DNA of 64,000 bases. Source: Gracilibacillus massiliensis. Lineage in GTDB: Bacteria; Bacillota; Bacilli; Bacillales; Amphibacillaceae. The position numbers and the translations under genes were made by a program. The notes beneath the pieces are model-generated. The model was not told the DNA's origin. It saw only the letters and a program-made list of their open reading frames with translations, and ran no database searches. Positions within the stretch are counted from its first letter, which is position 1. Every line of letters starts with the position of its first letter. Below, piece after piece: positions 46,167 through 54,356 of the stretch. The stretch covers positions 1 to 64,000 of the forward strand of contig NZ_CZRP01000011.1 in NCBI RefSeq assembly GCF_001458115.1, written 5' to 3'.

Positions 46167-47054
46167 TTATTCCCCTACTTCGAGCGGAAGGCTTTCATCG
46201 GATGACCATTCCACCATGGAACCGTCATAGATAGCAACGTCTTCACGAGCAAGTGTGAATAGTGCTAACGCATTCCATGTTGCAGCAATTCCACCACCGC
46301 AATAAGTGATTACTTTTTTGGAGGTATCTAAAGCTCCGACTGGATCAAAAAGTTCGTGTAATTTCTCTTTGTCTGGCACTCCTTTTGTTTTCGGGTCTGT
46401 AACATCACCAAAGAACACATTTTTACTGTTTGGAATATGCCCATTACGTGGATAAGCATCTGTTTCACCTTTGAACTCAGCAGGAGATAGGCAATTAATG
46501 ATGACAGTGGAGGTGTCATGCATAGCGTTCTTTATATCCTCTTTAGATGCTAGCAGTTCAGGTCTTCGTTGCCCTGTAAAAGTTGCTTTTGGATAAGATC
46601 CTGGTTCATCTGTCAATGGGCGACCTTCTTCTTTCCATTTTGGTAAGCCACCAGCTAATACATATACCTCATCAAAACCTTCGAGGCGAAGTTGCCACCA
46701 TAAACGAGAAGCCCAATCTGAAGCTGAGAATGGTGCTCCTACAACAGCTCCACGATCATAGACAACAACATAGGTACCTTCCCCAACACCTAAATCAGAA
46801 ATTGTTTGTGCAAATTCTTCATGTGACGGTGCAGTTAATGGAAGGGGTGCCTTCGTATCGCTTAGTTCATGCATAAGATCTGCAAAAACTGCACCTGGAA
46901 TATGTTCTTTATCATATTCTTCTTTTCCAGATGATATATCTACTCCATTCTCATCTTGTTTCATAATAACAGTTGCATCAAGCAATCGAAGTTTCGGGTC
47001 ATTCAAGCGAACTTCAAGCCAATCCGTATTAATCATTACATGTTTACTATTCAT
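46167..47054 (-). CDS. Sulfurtransferase with two rhodanese domains
   Basis: 295 residues. Two tandem rhodanese domains, about 8-145 and 165-290. The second holds the active Cys252 in YCGGGIAAT; the first has Asp100 in place of Cys and is inactive, as usual. Hallmarks include EEYDKEHIPGAVFADL in the first domain and GHIPNSKNVFF in the second. It moves sulfur from thiosulfate or 3-mercaptopyruvate; the CGGGI loop is not enough to pick the donor. ATG 47054 is preceded by GGAGG. Confidence 0.88.
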   Translation of the reverse strand: MNSKHVMINTDWLEVRLNDPKLRLLDATVIMKQDENGVDISSGKEEYDKEHIPGAVFADLMHELSDTKAPLPLTAPSHEEFAQTISDLGVGEGTYVVVYDRGAVVGAPFSASDWASRLWWQLRLEGFDEVYVLAGGLPKWKEEGRPLTDEPGSYPKATFTGQRRPELLASKEDIKNAMHDTSTVIINCLSPAEFKGETDAYPRNGHIPNSKNVFFGDVTDPKTKGVPDKEKLHELFDPVGALDTSKKVITYCGGGIAATWNALALFTLAREDVAIYDGSMVEWSSDESLPLEVGE

Positions 47055-47226
47055 AGTTTCCTCCAATTTGTATTTGCTGAAAGTTGTTTTCGTGTATGAT
47101 TATACAATTACTTTAACATATTTTTTTACTAGTAATGCAATGAAACAGCTTTAACAGTGTAGCGTAAAAATGCACTAGTGTCTGTCACTCTCCGGAAATC
47201 CCTGTTCAGCTAGCAGGTGAGTTTAA

Positions 47227-47358
47227 AAAAGTAAGGACTGGTACTTTATCTTAGAAGAAATAGATATTCTTAATGGAAAATGTTCCCCTGAAATTAGTGA
47301 TGGTTTAAGAAATGGAATAGATATTCCACTTGAATATCATAGGGATAAAGAAAATTGA
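47227..47358 (+). pseudogene. C-terminal gene fragment
   Basis: A stop-bounded frame reads SKDWYFILEEIDILNGKCSP and on to EYHRDKEN then TGA, a protein-like composition without start or ribosome site. It is probably the tail of a deleted gene; family unknown. Confidence 0.35.
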
Positions 47359-47475
47359 ATTTCACTTGTTTTACATCTGAGTATCTAGATTTTTTTAAGG
47401 GCCAGACCCATTGACCTTATCCACTAGCATAAATCGTGGTGATTGAGCCAGACTATCGGTGTGGAGGTGATAAGG

Positions 47476-47631
47476 ATGGGTAAAGAACGAAAAGGAAAGC
47501 GGGAAAGTATTACGAGTGATGAGCAGGCTGTCCGGAAAGATTTGTCACGGCAATTTGATCATGAGTTTGCCAATGAGCCACTGACTCCAGCTGAGAGAGC
47601 GAACAACACGAAGACGAAAAAGCGTCAATAA
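47476..47631 (+). CDS. sspO: Small acid-soluble spore protein O
   Basis: 51 residues from ATG 47476, after GGAGGTGAT. The C-terminus FANEPLTPAERANNTKTKKR matches the end of SspO (CotK), FSNEPLTxAQRxNNKKRKK in Bacillus. The basic N-terminus also fits. SspO is a minor forespore-made spore-core protein. The GTG-started frame from 47443 overlaps the ribosome site and is not used. Confidence 0.8.
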   Translation: MGKERKGKRESITSDEQAVRKDLSRQFDHEFANEPLTPAERANNTKTKKRQ

Positions 47632-47655
47632 TTTGTTTGTAAAACCAGAGTGTTA

Positions 47656-47679
47656 TGGGGTCAATAAGTAGACCCCTTT
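47656..47679. terminator. Hairpin after sspO
   Basis: GGGGTC / GACCCC around an 8-nt loop, then CTTTAAG. It may be a terminator or a REP-like remnant, since similar GACCCC pieces occur elsewhere in the window. Confidence 0.5.
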
Positions 47680-47727
47680 AAGTTATCCGAAGCGTAATTG
47701 ACTAATAAGTGACCATTTATAATGATG

Positions 47728-47940
47728 TTAAATTTTCAAACATGAGTGATTAATTCTCATTATATGGAGGCAGAAGAACCTTTCCAGCGTTTCACTGTTT
47801 TGATCATATATGGTGATACTATCTCGCAGAATTTGATCCTTTAAAACAGAATCTGTAATTTCTTCAAACACAATATCCACGAAATAAATACCTGCTAAGT
47901 GATGAATCTTATCCATGATTATATATGGTTGTTCACCATC
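47728..47940 (-). pseudogene. Nucleotidyltransferase-like C-terminal fragment
   Basis: The frame reads EQPYIIMDKIHHLAGIYFVD, then VFEEITDSVLKDQILRDSI and TIYDQN. The end resembles the tail of MNT-type nucleotidyltransferases (VDLV..L..QIL..S..IYD). It has no ribosome site, and its upstream end stops at the border of the 135-bp repeat (copy 2). It looks like the rest of a broken toxin-type gene. Confidence 0.35.
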
Positions 47941-48075
47941 AACATAATCCCGCTATTGTTAAGCAATGATCTAGTTAAATAAAGTACAACTTCAATAGAA
48001 GCTGATAATACTTTTGAAATATCAATTAGTTTTACCTATGGATACAATAGGTGATTTGATATTGTTTACTTTTAT
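47941..48075 (+). repeat. 135-bp repeat, copy 2
   Basis: Second copy of 44196-44330. The palindrome is ACCTATGG-ATA-CAATAGGT here, with one mismatch. Its right end provides TTGTTT, the -35 of the promoter of the thioredoxin-like gene. Confidence 0.75.
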
Positions 48076-48090
48076 GGCACCTCCTATAAT
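48062..48090 (+). promoter_or_regulatory. Promoter of the thioredoxin-like gene
   Basis: TTGTTT, 17 bp, TATAAT. The start would fall near 48097, 41 bp before the ATG. Confidence 0.55.
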
Positions 48091-48137
48091 TTAGTTTAAG
48101 TAGCAATGCTACATAAAAATATGGGAGATGATCATAA

Positions 48138-48374
48138 ATGTCAAAAGCAATTTTTTATCATGCAGGTTGTCCAGTTTGTGTAGATGCGGAGCGAGGTGTT
48201 CTTGAATATCTTGACAAAGCTAAAATTACTCCGGAAGTAGTGCATCTTGGCTCGGATCAAGATCGTATTGAAGAAGCAGAAAAAGTTGGAGTAAAATCAG
48301 TCCCAGCATTGGTAATTGGTGAAAATGTATACCATATCAATTTTGGAGCAAGTTTAGCTGATGTGAAGGGGTAA
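48138..48374 (+). CDS. Thioredoxin/glutaredoxin-like protein
   Basis: 78 residues. A minimal thioredoxin fold with active-site CPVC (Cys11, Cys14) after the first strand and the cis-Pro loop KSVPALVI. Small proteins of this kind act as thiol-disulfide carriers. GGGAGATGA precedes the ATG, and a clear terminator follows, so the gene is monocistronic. Confidence 0.85.
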   Translation: MSKAIFYHAGCPVCVDAERGVLEYLDKAKITPEVVHLGSDQDRIEEAEKVGVKSVPALVIGENVYHINFGASLADVKG

Positions 48375-48383
48375 GTTTTAAAA

Positions 48384-48416
48384 GAAGGTGCTGTTTTGGC
48401 ACCTTCCTTTTTTTCT
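48384..48416 (+). terminator. Rho-independent terminator
   Basis: Stem GAAGGTGC / GCACCTTC with a 7-nt loop, then CTTTTTTT. Confidence 0.92.
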
Positions 48417-48448
48417 ATAATGTTTGTTAAAATATTCCTGATAAAGCT

Positions 48449-49345
48449 TTAGTAAAGACGTTTATCTTTAACTGTTGTAATCAATTGTTCCATAAAAACA
48501 CGGCTGGCCGCACATAAATGTTTGTTCTTTCGATAAGCGATACCAATTTGTGTGGTGATCACCGGATCTTGAATAGGAATTGTTTTAATTTTCTTGTTAT
48601 CAATGTAGTCTAAGTAAGCTTTTGGTAGTATCGTGACACCGACGCCTTTCTTTACCATTAGGATGATAGATTCCATTGTCGTCATTTCGAGTACTGGTTT
48701 AGGTGTAAAATTTAATGAACGACACTGTTCATTAATAACTTGTCGTAGGTAATAGGTGTCAGGTAATAAAATAGATGGTGTATCGTTTAAAATTTGAAGT
48801 GTCACAGATTCTTTATGGGCCAAAGGATGATCTATAGGTACTGCAAGAGCAAGGCTTTCTTCGTAAATTGGAATGGATTCCAAATCATCATGTTCGATGG
48901 GTAAAAAAGTGATGCCCAGATCTAGTTCATTTTGTAGTAGTCCCTTGTGAATATCTCCAGTTCGTAACCCTTGTACAGAAAGTTCCACATTGGGATAAGC
49001 ATTGTGAAACCCAATAACTGTTGGAGGGAGCAAGTAATTAACAACTGTGAGTAAAGAGCCTATTTTGAGCGTGCCCCTTTCTAATCCTTGAAGCTCGCTA
49101 ATTGCTGCATGTGCCTGAGAAATCTCATGAAAGACATTGTAGCTGTGATTTAACAATGTTTTCCCTGCATCAGTGAGTATATTTTTTTTGCCAATACGAT
49201 CAAACAAAGGCATTCCTACTTCATGCTCTAACAAAGCCATTTGTTGACTAAGAGAAGGTTGGGCAATGCCTAGTTTCTCAGCCGCACGTGTAAAGTGGAG
49301 CTCTTGACATAACACGATAAAATATTCCAATTGCTTTAGTTCCAT
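48449..49345 (-). CDS. LysR family transcriptional regulator
   Basis: 298 residues. N-terminal winged helix-turn-helix (MELKQLEYFIVLCQELHFTR, then AAEKLGIAQPSLSQQMALLE) and a two-lobed effector domain (about 90-290), similar in kind to CynR/CysL. The true start is ATG 49345 after GGGAGGAAA; an ATG at 49369 precedes that site. It is divergent from the MOSC gene (163 bp apart), which it may control. Confidence 0.9.
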   Translation of the reverse strand: MELKQLEYFIVLCQELHFTRAAEKLGIAQPSLSQQMALLEHEVGMPLFDRIGKKNILTDAGKTLLNHSYNVFHEISQAHAAISELQGLERGTLKIGSLLTVVNYLLPPTVIGFHNAYPNVELSVQGLRTGDIHKGLLQNELDLGITFLPIEHDDLESIPIYEESLALAVPIDHPLAHKESVTLQILNDTPSILLPDTYYLRQVINEQCRSLNFTPKPVLEMTTMESIILMVKKGVGVTILPKAYLDYIDNKKIKTIPIQDPVITTQIGIAYRKNKHLCAASRVFMEQLITTVKDKRLY

Positions 49346-49508
49346 CGAATTTCCTCCCAATTTTCTCATTTATAATCAATGGTTTTAACTACCATTATAT
49401 ACTAATTATTTTATGAAAAGATGAAATTAATAGACGAAAAGGAGTTTTTACTATTACGAAAAGCTCAAATATGAATCAAAGCTAATTTTTTTAAAGGAGT
49501 TGATATCA

Positions 49509-50219
49509 GTGAGTCAACCTGTGATAGATAAAATATTGGTGGGAAAGCCACAAACATTCGGAAACAAAGATGCAAAACATCCAATGGATCGTGAGTGGAC
49601 AACGGGTATTGTAAAATATTCTGTTAATGGAAAGGTATGGGCGGGGGAAACAAATCTTGGAGGAGATGGACAAGCAGATCTTAAGCGACATGGCGGACCG
49701 GAAAAAGCTATTTTTGTCTATACCGTTTCACATTATGATTATTGGCAAAAAAAATTACAAAGACCAGACTTTTCCGTCGGTGCATTTGGTGAAAACTTAG
49801 CGGTTAAAAACATTAATGAAAATGAATTATGTATCGGTGATGTATTTCACATTGGTGAGGCTGTCGTTCAAGTTTCGCAACCAAGGCAACCATGTTGGAA
49901 ACCAGCAAGACGCTGGAAGATAAAAGATTTAGCATTACAAATGCAACAAGAGGGCTTAACAGGGTGGTATTTTCGTGTTCTTAAAGAGGGTGAGATACAA
50001 GCAGGAGATTATCTCCAACTTCAAAAAAGACCCTACCCTGAATGGACTGTCGCTAAATGCAATGATGTTATGCACAATAAACAACATGATTTAGAATTAG
50101 CAGCTAGACTTGCTGCTTGTGAACTACTCGCACCTAACTGGCGTAATACGTTATCTAAACGTGCCAGAGGTGAAGGGAAATTGGACATTCGTAATCGTGT
50201 AATAGGACCAAATGAATAA
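49509..50219 (+). CDS. MOSC-domain protein, YiiM-like
   Basis: 236 residues. The MOSC core includes ADLKRHGGPEKAIFVY, SVGAFGENL and the conserved Cys in QPRQPCWKPARRW, followed by GLTGWYFRVL. MOSC proteins carry sulfur or molybdenum cofactor; YiiM reduces N-hydroxylated bases. The GTG at 49509 lies 8 bp after AAAGGAG; the TTG at 49500 overlaps that site. Confidence 0.85.
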   Translation: MSQPVIDKILVGKPQTFGNKDAKHPMDREWTTGIVKYSVNGKVWAGETNLGGDGQADLKRHGGPEKAIFVYTVSHYDYWQKKLQRPDFSVGAFGENLAVKNINENELCIGDVFHIGEAVVQVSQPRQPCWKPARRWKIKDLALQMQQEGLTGWYFRVLKEGEIQAGDYLQLQKRPYPEWTVAKCNDVMHNKQHDLELAARLAACELLAPNWRNTLSKRARGEGKLDIRNRVIGPNE

Positions 50220-50268
50220 TCATAATGTTGAAAATTACAGTGATTTGACTGTATGAGGGGGATTGGAA

Positions 50269-50940
50269 ATGAAAATAGATGTATTGCAACATGTAGCCTT
50301 TGAAGGATTAGCAGCGATTCAAGAGTGGGGAGAAAAGAATGGTGTGGAATTTATAACACACCGATTAGATCAAAAGCATAGCTTTCCTAATGCGGAAGAA
50401 GTTAATTTCCTTATTATCTTAGGTGGACCAATGAGTTCCAATGATTCACAAGGGTGGCTTGAGCAAGAACGGCAGCTTATCGAACAAGTCATTGCGTTGA
50501 AAAGACCGATCTTAGGTATTTGTCTAGGTGCGCAACAAATAGCCAAGGCGCTTGGTGCTAGGATTTACCAAGGTTCATATAAAGAAGTAGGCTGGCATCC
50601 GATTCAATCCACATCAGCAGTATTTGATTTTGTATCTAAAGATATGACGGTATTTCATTGGCATGGCGAGCAGTTTGATCTTCCGAAAGGCGCGACCAGG
50701 TTATTTCAAAGTGAAGCATGTCCGCAGCAAGGATTTATGTATAACCAGCATGTGATAGGGTTGCAGTTTCATTTTGAAGCTACCAAAGAAAGTATTGAAT
50801 CCATTCTTATTAATGATAGCGATTATATCGATCAAGGCAGATATGTTCAACCCGCATCAACAATAAAAAATTATCCTATTCCATTCGAAAACAAACATAT
50901 TTTATTTGGTTTATTGGACTATTTACTTAGTAAGGGCTAG
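50269..50940 (+). CDS. Class I glutamine amidotransferase
   Basis: 223 residues. Complete catalytic triad Cys85 (ILGICLGAQ), His168 and Glu170 (QFHFE), oxyanion loop LGGPMSS. It is a stand-alone GATase of the GMP-synthase-like type, with an unknown acceptor; some relatives hydrolyse gamma-glutamyl compounds. The ATG at 50269 follows GAGGGGGA. It is 49 bp after the MOSC gene and may be cotranscribed. Confidence 0.85.
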   Translation: MKIDVLQHVAFEGLAAIQEWGEKNGVEFITHRLDQKHSFPNAEEVNFLIILGGPMSSNDSQGWLEQERQLIEQVIALKRPILGICLGAQQIAKALGARIYQGSYKEVGWHPIQSTSAVFDFVSKDMTVFHWHGEQFDLPKGATRLFQSEACPQQGFMYNQHVIGLQFHFEATKESIESILINDSDYIDQGRYVQPASTIKNYPIPFENKHILFGLLDYLLSKG

Positions 50941-51055
50941 GTATTGATGAATAACAGGAGTGGTGAATGTGGACCAACATGAGTTTCGCAACCAGTAAAA
51001 CTGAACAAGCAATGAAAATCTGTGTGAGCACTGGCTTTTTGGTATAATTAAGGTG

Positions 51056-51215
51056 CCAATCCAAATCAATCATGTTTTCATCTCGTGTTGTTCATACATA
51101 TTTAGTGCATACACTGATATCGGATTGACAATCCAATACTCTTCGAAGCCATAGTTCATACACAGCTTTTTAACTTAGCAATTAAATCAGATAAAGGTAT
51201 TATGTCTTTTTGTAG
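51056..51215 (-). pseudogene. Decayed Uma2 nuclease gene fragment
   Basis: Read on the minus strand, ATGAACTATGGCTTCGAAGA, then GTATTGGATTGTCAATCCGAT and ATGTATGAACAACACGAGAT closely match 54748-54850 of the intact Uma2 gene (YGVKEYWIVNP ... MYEQHDMKT). The frame is broken by deletions and stops. This is about one quarter of the gene. Confidence 0.75.
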
Positions 51216-51277
51216 AGGAAGTACATAATCCCTGTTATCTAGGTGAGTTTTGAGTGTCTAAAAAAGGAGAATGTTAA

Positions 51278-52258
51278 ATGTGCCAAAAGCAGGGGAAAAT
51301 AGACATGATCGAGGAGCTGCGTCCTGAATTAACCGGATACTGTTATCGGATGATGGGATCGATTTTTGAAGCGGAAGACGCGGTACAGGATACCATGGTG
51401 CGTGCCTGGCAAAATTGGGATCAGGTTCGAGAGCATTCTTCGCGTAGAGCTTGGGTGTATCGTGTCGCCACGAATGTTTGTTTAGATAAGCTAAGGAATG
51501 CAAAGAGACGGGCGCTCCCAATGGATATTTCAGAACCGGTCAGTAGTGTAACAGAACCTAGGGAACAATTACCTCGTGCTTCCTGGATATGGCCAACACC
51601 TGATACAGTTGGCGATCCACTGAATATCGTAGTTAGCAGAGAAACGATTCGATTATCGTTTATTGCGATCCTGCAAATATTGCCACCTCGACAACGGGCT
51701 GTACTGATCCTGCATGATGTTTTCCGATGGTCAGCGAGTGAAACGGCAAACGTGTTAGGGATGACGACGGCAGCTGTTAACAGTGCTTTGCAACGAGCAC
51801 GAAGGACGATCACCCAATCAAATCTGCAGTCCAATGAATGGAAGGGTGGATTTTTCGAAGCAGACCAACAGGTGCTTGCTCGTTATGTAGAAGCGTTTGA
51901 GAAGTACGATATTGACGCTTTATTAGCGTTATTCAGCGAGGGCGGCAGCTTGTCAATGCCACCATATACGATGTGGGTTCGTGGCAACTCGAATCTGTTT
52001 CAATTTTATCATCTTACCCGTAGTCATTGTTTGGGTTCACGGTTGCTACCAATCCGTGCCAATGGAAATAGTCCCGCTTATGCTCAGTATGTACCAAATG
52101 GACGAGAAGGATTGCTGACACCATGGGCAATACATATTCTCGAGATGAGCCATGAGAAGATTGCTCATATCCATCATTTCATAGATTCTGATTTATTTGA
52201 TCGATTTGGATTACCTCCCTATTTGGATGCAAATAAGAATTTCTCGACAAACCGATGA
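51278..52258 (+). CDS. ECF sigma factor with SnoaL-like C-terminal domain
   Basis: 326 residues. Sigma region 2 (about 10-80: GYCYRMMGSIFEAEDAVQDT, then RRAWVYRVATNVCLDKLRN) and region 4 (about 130-180: LPPRQRAVLILHDVF, VLGMTTAAVNSALQRAR). The last ~130 residues form a SnoaL/NTF2-like domain, the plan of the TIGR02960 (SigX5/ECF56-like) group, where this domain controls activity without an anti-sigma. AAGGAG precedes the ATG. Its base composition looks more GC-rich than the neighbours. The VOC gene 75 bp on is a likely partner. Confidence 0.85.
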   Translation: MCQKQGKIDMIEELRPELTGYCYRMMGSIFEAEDAVQDTMVRAWQNWDQVREHSSRRAWVYRVATNVCLDKLRNAKRRALPMDISEPVSSVTEPREQLPRASWIWPTPDTVGDPLNIVVSRETIRLSFIAILQILPPRQRAVLILHDVFRWSASETANVLGMTTAAVNSALQRARRTITQSNLQSNEWKGGFFEADQQVLARYVEAFEKYDIDALLALFSEGGSLSMPPYTMWVRGNSNLFQFYHLTRSHCLGSRLLPIRANGNSPAYAQYVPNGREGLLTPWAIHILEMSHEKIAHIHHFIDSDLFDRFGLPPYLDANKNFSTNR

Positions 52259-52333
52259 TTTTGCATTGGTGGAAACGTCTATACTTATGAATGATTATTT
52301 TTCATTCAATCCAAAATCGAGGAGGAACAATCT

Positions 52334-52756
52334 ATGATGGTAAAACTAACCCCCTATATTACTTTGGAGGGCCGCGCAAAGGAAGCTATTCAGTTTTATA
52401 AAGAAACCCTTGGTGCAGAAATTATCTCCATTTTTACGTACGGAGAAATGCCAGACATGCCTGATACTTTCACGGACGAGCTGAAGAGTCTTGTCGCGCA
52501 TGCCAAATTAAAAGTTGGTGAAACGGAACTCATGTTATCTGATACCCCAGGAGACTCGACTATCGAAAACGGAAAACGAGTAACTATTTGCATTACAACT
52601 AACGAAGTAGAAAAATCAAAACGGATTTATGAAGCCCTGAGGCAAGACGGTCAAGTCAATATGTCGTTTAAAGAAGAACCCTTCAGCCCCGGCTTTGGTG
52701 ATGTAACGGACAAGTTCGGCGTGACCTTTCAAATTTATACAGAGATTGAAGAGTAA
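52334..52756 (+). CDS. VOC family protein, PhnB/YjdN-like
   Basis: 140 residues. Two beta-alpha-beta-beta-beta repeats of the glyoxalase/dioxygenase fold: LTPYITLEGRAKEAIQFYKE and a second half ending GDVTDKFGVTFQI. This matches the PhnB-like (3-demethylubiquinone methyltransferase-like) group of unknown function. GAGGAGGAA precedes the ATG. Such proteins are often next to ECF sigma genes of the type upstream. Confidence 0.85.
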   Translation: MMVKLTPYITLEGRAKEAIQFYKETLGAEIISIFTYGEMPDMPDTFTDELKSLVAHAKLKVGETELMLSDTPGDSTIENGKRVTICITTNEVEKSKRIYEALRQDGQVNMSFKEEPFSPGFGDVTDKFGVTFQIYTEIEE

Positions 52757-52766
52757 ATGATGGCTA

Positions 52767-52802
52767 AAGAGTTGTGTGGCTGATTGCGCAACTCTTTTTT
52801 TA
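52767..52802 (+). terminator. Rho-independent terminator
   Basis: Stem AAGAGTTG / CAACTCTT followed by T-rich sequence. Confidence 0.85.
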
Positions 52803-53019
52803 TTATAATAAAGCAGGAAGAGATATTTTTAAAACTAATATAGAATAAGTTATCGTGAAGGGATGCTGCAATTAACAAGTCAACTAATAAAAAAAGAAAA
52901 TTTTCTAGTGCTAGGGGTACTTTTACCTTATCAATTTTTAATCCAGAAAAAGCCTGTTATATACATTTTATACATATCGAATTATTGTTGCTGAGTATTT
53001 TTGTCTTCCTGATCTAGTA
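52803..53019. other. Intergenic region
   Basis: AT-rich, no supported feature before the toxin-antitoxin promoter. Confidence 0.4.
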
Positions 53020-53072
53020 TTGAATTTTAATTTCTATGTGATATAATTAAATTAACAAATTTGTTAATTTAA
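53020..53072 (+). promoter_or_regulatory. Promoter and operator of the nucleotidyltransferase/XRE pair
   Basis: TTGAAT (53020), 16 bp and TATAAT (53042) form a promoter. From 53047 to 53072 lies a perfect 26-bp palindrome (TTAAATTAACAAA and its complement), which covers the transcription start. It suits binding of the XRE protein encoded downstream. Confidence 0.75.
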
Positions 53073-53109
53073 CAAAAATGTCATATCTAATTTAAAAAGG
53101 ATGGAATAA

Positions 53110-53646
53110 ATGATGCAGTTTAACGAATGCGGTTTATTACCATCAGGAGATTACGAATTAACTATAGAGCAATTAAAAAAATCATTGTTAGTTACAGGAC
53201 CTAATGATAGTCTACGCTGGGATGAAAAATGGCGTTTATATTTAGTTAATCAATTAGAGTTAATGGTTCAACAACTTTGGTCAGTTGGTATATATGAGAT
53301 TTTTATTGATGGTTCCTTTGTAGAAAACAAAGCACATCCCAATGACATTGATGGCTACTTTGAATGTGATGTTAGAGATTTACCCGCAATTGTACGAGAA
53401 TTAAATATTATTGAACCTGATAAAATTTGGACATGGGATAATAAATCACGAAAACCTTATAAAGGTTATACAAAAAGACAATTACCAATGTGGCACAAGT
53501 ATCGTGTTGAATTATATCCGCATTATGGATTGGGTCCAGGAACAGGTATACTTGATCAATATGGTAACAATCTGTTGTTTCCTTCAGCTTTTAGACAAAC
53601 TAGAGATACTTTCAAACAAAAGGGAGTAGTTAAAATTAGTAAGTAA
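53110..53646 (+). CDS. Nucleotidyltransferase-type toxin candidate (DUF6932-like)
   Basis: 178 residues. The nucleotidyltransferase motif GSFVENKAHPNDIDGYFE gives Gly68-Ser69 and the metal-binding Asp79 and Asp81 (GS-x-D-x-D). The basic end WHKYRVELYPHYGLGPGTG follows. The fold and size fit small DUF6932-type transferases. Together with the XRE gene 89 bp downstream and the palindromic operator, this looks like a toxin-antitoxin unit that modifies RNA or protein. AAAAAGGATGG precedes the ATG. Confidence 0.7.
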   Translation: MMQFNECGLLPSGDYELTIEQLKKSLLVTGPNDSLRWDEKWRLYLVNQLELMVQQLWSVGIYEIFIDGSFVENKAHPNDIDGYFECDVRDLPAIVRELNIIEPDKIWTWDNKSRKPYKGYTKRQLPMWHKYRVELYPHYGLGPGTGILDQYGNNLLFPSAFRQTRDTFKQKGVVKISK

Positions 53647-53735
53647 ATTAATTTAAGTGAAAATTGGGGAAGATATTATCAACTTAAAAGGACATTTTAG
53701 AAACACTATACATAGTTGGAAGTGAGGGATTTTGT

Positions 53736-54173
53736 ATGATTAAAACGGAAAGTGCTTATAGAGAAGCTGTGCAAAAACTTAAACAAGATAAAGCATTTAT
53801 TGAATCAGAAAAGAATCGCTTTGTAGAAATGGGACTTGAAAAAGAACATATTGAGCTTGCTATTCAACCTTATGTCTCTTTTCATGAACAGTTAAAAGAA
53901 GAAGTTGATTATTATGAGCGAATAAAACGCGGAGAATTTGATACAGTCATTAATTTACGCACAATTGGTAACACCTTAATCGCATATAGAATTTATATTG
54001 GAATGTCACAAAATGAACTGGCGGAGAAATTAGGAGTATCTCCATCACAGGTTTCACGTGATGAAAGAAATGAATACTATGGTGCTACAATTGAACGAAT
54101 TCAGCAAGTGATGGAAGCAATGAATATGACCTCAGTTACAAAAGTAAATCCGACAGATATAATTTCAGCTTAA
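53736..54173 (+). CDS. XRE-family HTH antitoxin/regulator
   Basis: 145 residues. A helical N-terminal half (about 1-75) and a C-terminal XRE helix-turn-helix: AYRIYIGMSQNELAEKLGVS, then PSQVSRDERN. The order toxin then antitoxin, and a long N-terminal arm that could bind the toxin, fit a regulator acting on the 26-bp palindrome upstream. GTGAGGGA precedes the ATG. Confidence 0.75.
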   Translation: MIKTESAYREAVQKLKQDKAFIESEKNRFVEMGLEKEHIELAIQPYVSFHEQLKEEVDYYERIKRGEFDTVINLRTIGNTLIAYRIYIGMSQNELAEKLGVSPSQVSRDERNEYYGATIERIQQVMEAMNMTSVTKVNPTDIISA

Positions 54174-54204
54174 TAGTAGATAAAAAAACGATCAAGTATG
54201 CAAA

Positions 54205-54245
54205 TAGGGGCGGTTAATATATTTTAGAACTGACCCCATTTTCCC
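54205..54245. repeat. REP-like imperfect hairpin
   Basis: AGGGGCGGTT and AACTGACCCC face each other, followed by ATTTTCCC. Similar GACCC pieces occur at 47403, 47671 and 55031. Confidence 0.4.
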
Positions 54246-54356
54246 TTATACGAGCTTTGGATCAGATCCCTAAAAAGTACAATTGTCTACAATGAGGACA
54301 GCGAGGAGTTGAATTCTCGGTATAATAAAACTAACCATTTTGGAGGAGGCACTGAA

